This document shows, in pieces, positions 62,977 through 64,000 of a stretch of DNA of 64,000 bases. Origin of the DNA: Erythrobacter sp. Alg231-14. Its GTDB lineage: Bacteria > Pseudomonadota > Alphaproteobacteria > Sphingomonadales > Sphingomonadaceae. The stretch is taken from the NCBI RefSeq assembly GCF_900149685.1, contig NZ_LT702999.1, forward strand, positions 3,038,001-3,102,000, read 5' to 3'. Position 1 is the first letter of the stretch; every line of letters begins with the position of its first letter. Below the pieces are notes generated by a model that was given only the letters and a program-made list of their open reading frames with translations, was not told where the DNA came from and made no database searches. A program made the translations under genes and the position numbers.

Positions 62977-63826
62977 TCAGTCCGTCGATTGCGGTGCGCG
63001 CCTCTGGTTCGTCCAAGGTTGGCGCATGCCCAACCCGCGGCACCGTCACCAGCGACATGGCCGGATTGCGTTCAGCCATTTTGGCAACTGTTTCCGGCGT
63101 CAACAAATCGGACAATTCCCCCCGCACCAAAACCATTGGAACATCGCGCAGCGCTTCGTAAGCGGGCCATAGATTGGGCGGCGCGGCGTTACCCGGTTCT
63201 TTAAAAGGTTCGGCGATGGCCATGTCGTAATCATAGCCGATCCGACCATTTTGGCTGATCACCAAAGTCCGTTTGGCCATCTCCAACCAATCTTCGAGCG
63301 AATAATCGGGAAATGAGCTTTCATGAACGCCCTTCATCGAACGAGCGGCGTGGATCCATGTCGGATAACTGCGCCCCTGACCAACGTAGCCAGCGATGCG
63401 TTCAACCCCGGCCGGATTAATCTCCGGACCAATATCGTTCATCACCACGGCCGCGATCCGGCCTGGTTTTGCCGCCGCCATCAACATTGTCATCAAACCA
63501 CCCATGGATGTGCCGACACAGATGAAGCGATCAATCCCTTGCTCGGTCAACAACACCTCGACATCGGCGACATATTGCATGGGGTTGTAGGTGGACGAAT
63601 CGGGCGCATAATCGCTTTGCCCCCGCCCTCTCATTTCGGGGACAATCACCCGCCGAGTTGCGGCAATGTGTTCGGCCACATCGGCGAAATCGCGCGAATT
63701 GCGCGTCAGGCCGTGCATGCACAAAACCGGCGGACCGTCATACCCATCTGGTCCCGCATAATCGCGGTAATACAGCGTCAAACCATCTGCGCTCGTCCAT
63801 GTCGCGTCTTCGTATGCGTTGGCCAT
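62963..63826 (-). CDS. Alpha/beta hydrolase
   Basis: A 287-residue hydrolase from ATG at 63826 (31 more codons are open from TTG at 63919). The alpha/beta fold carries the oxyanion region CMHGLTRNSRDF, nucleophile serine in GTSMGGLMTM, an acid around ELSDLLTP and catalytic histidine in VGHAPTLDEP. The family hydrolyses esters, epoxides or related bonds; substrate unknown. It overlaps the glycosyltransferase gene by 14 bp. Confidence 0.9.
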   Translation of the reverse strand: MANAYEDATWTSADGLTLYYRDYAGPDGYDGPPVLCMHGLTRNSRDFADVAEHIAATRRVIVPEMRGRGQSDYAPDSSTYNPMQYVADVEVLLTEQGIDRFICVGTSMGGLMTMLMAAAKPGRIAAVVMNDIGPEINPAGVERIAGYVGQGRSYPTWIHAARSMKGVHESSFPDYSLEDWLEMAKRTLVISQNGRIGYDYDMAIAEPFKEPGNAAPPNLWPAYEALRDVPMVLVRGELSDLLTPETVAKMAERNPAMSLVTVPRVGHAPTLDEPEARTAIDGLIANV

Positions 63827-63901
63827 ACTTGGCGTCGTTCCCTTAGAATGTGTTGCACAATGCCGCTTGCGCGCATCTGCGCTGGGCCCCACTATCGCGA
63901 T

Positions 63902-64000
63902 ATGAGCGATCTTCCGCAAGCAGCCATCTACACCCCCGACCGCGCATTGGACACCTTGACCGAATGGTTGGGCGTGCCGGTCGACGCAGCCGACTTTCCC
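63902..64000 (+). CDS. Start of a protein running off the window, unidentified
   Basis: Thirty-three codons from an ATG at 63902 (MSDLPQAAIYTPDRALDTL) stay open to the edge. It is divergent from the hydrolase gene across 75 bp. The pattern Y-x-PD-x-L ending in ADFP is faintly like the N-terminus of SelO/YdiU AMPylators, but the segment is too short to decide. Confidence 0.4.
   Translation, partial: MSDLPQAAIYTPDRALDTLTEWLGVPVDAADFP

Noticed and set aside
1..64000. Prophage, insertion sequence or CRISPR array
   Set aside because: No transposase, integrase, terminal repeats or regularly spaced direct repeats were seen. The holin-like gene alone does not make a prophage.

Overview
The window looks like a chromosomal segment of an alphaproteobacterium of the order Sphingomonadales, most likely Erythrobacteraceae (Erythrobacter or a close relative). 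This is inferred from gene content and protein flavour: class I lysyl-tRNA synthetase, a plant-type glutamate-cysteine ligase, a DUF6456 gene beside an XRE regulator, aroQ-accB-accC, DUF1800/DUF1501, and many TonB, SIMPL and PepSY-type exported proteins. Coding density is high, intergenic gaps are short, and GTG/TTG starts are common. No insertion sequence, CRISPR array or prophage is visible; the only phage-like item is an orphan 3TM holin gene.

Layout. 1-3.9 kb: end of a two-component system (truncated sensor, OmpR-type regulator), PepSY and SIMPL exported proteins, and a secreted amidohydrolase. 4-8.1 kb: Uup-type ABC-F ATPase coupled to an Fe-S uracil-DNA glycosylase-like gene, a SnoaL-like gene, and a divergent DUF6456/XRE pair. 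8.2-12.5 kb: a glycosyltransferase, then the yajC-secD-secF operon on the reverse strand. 12.8-19.7 kb: tRNA-Pro(GGG), a TonB-dependent receptor, a CitE-like lyase, a holin-like gene, aroQ, accB and accC. 19.7-25.7 kb: an ethylene-receptor-like membrane sensor with a decayed HWE kinase, GFA and Lrp/AsnC genes, a HisKA sensor kinase and a polysaccharide deacetylase. 25.8-29.1 kb: tRNA-Ile(CAT), tRNA-Pro(TGG) and the DUF1800/DUF1501 pair. 29.1-36.9 kb: two M28 peptidases, two paralogous membrane diguanylate cyclases, ettA between them, and a decayed GGDEF protein. 36.9-44.2 kb: a PNPOx-like gene, an Arg-rich RcnB-like protein, a prolyl-hydroxylase-like enzyme, lysS class I, a MarR-nitroreductase operon with a clear operator, and a TM2 protein. 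44.5-50.3 kb: DinG-like helicase coupled to a membrane AraC regulator, a sterol-desaturase-like protein and a SixA-like phosphatase. 50.3-56.4 kb: soxR with its operator and a divergent VOC gene, an SRAP protein, ubiA, rsmE, gshA and two ABM genes. 56.4-64 kb: a di-heme peroxidase lipoprotein, a membrane methyltransferase, the yfgM-bamB pair, a glycosyltransferase, an alpha/beta hydrolase and a truncated gene.

Functional links. YajC/SecD/SecF and YfgM/BamB serve export and outer-membrane assembly. AccB/AccC feed fatty acid synthesis and AroQ the shikimate pathway. SoxR, MarR-nitroreductase, GshA and the peroxidase suggest redox-stress handling. Two intact GGDEF enzymes plus a decayed relative form a local c-di-GMP cluster.

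The most unusual item is the protein at 19697-20917. Its N-terminal membrane domain carries all six residues tied to copper/ethylene binding in plant ETR1 (D, Y, I, P, C, H) at the same spacing, yet its HWE-type kinase lacks the phospho-acceptor histidine and the ATP-binding asparagine.
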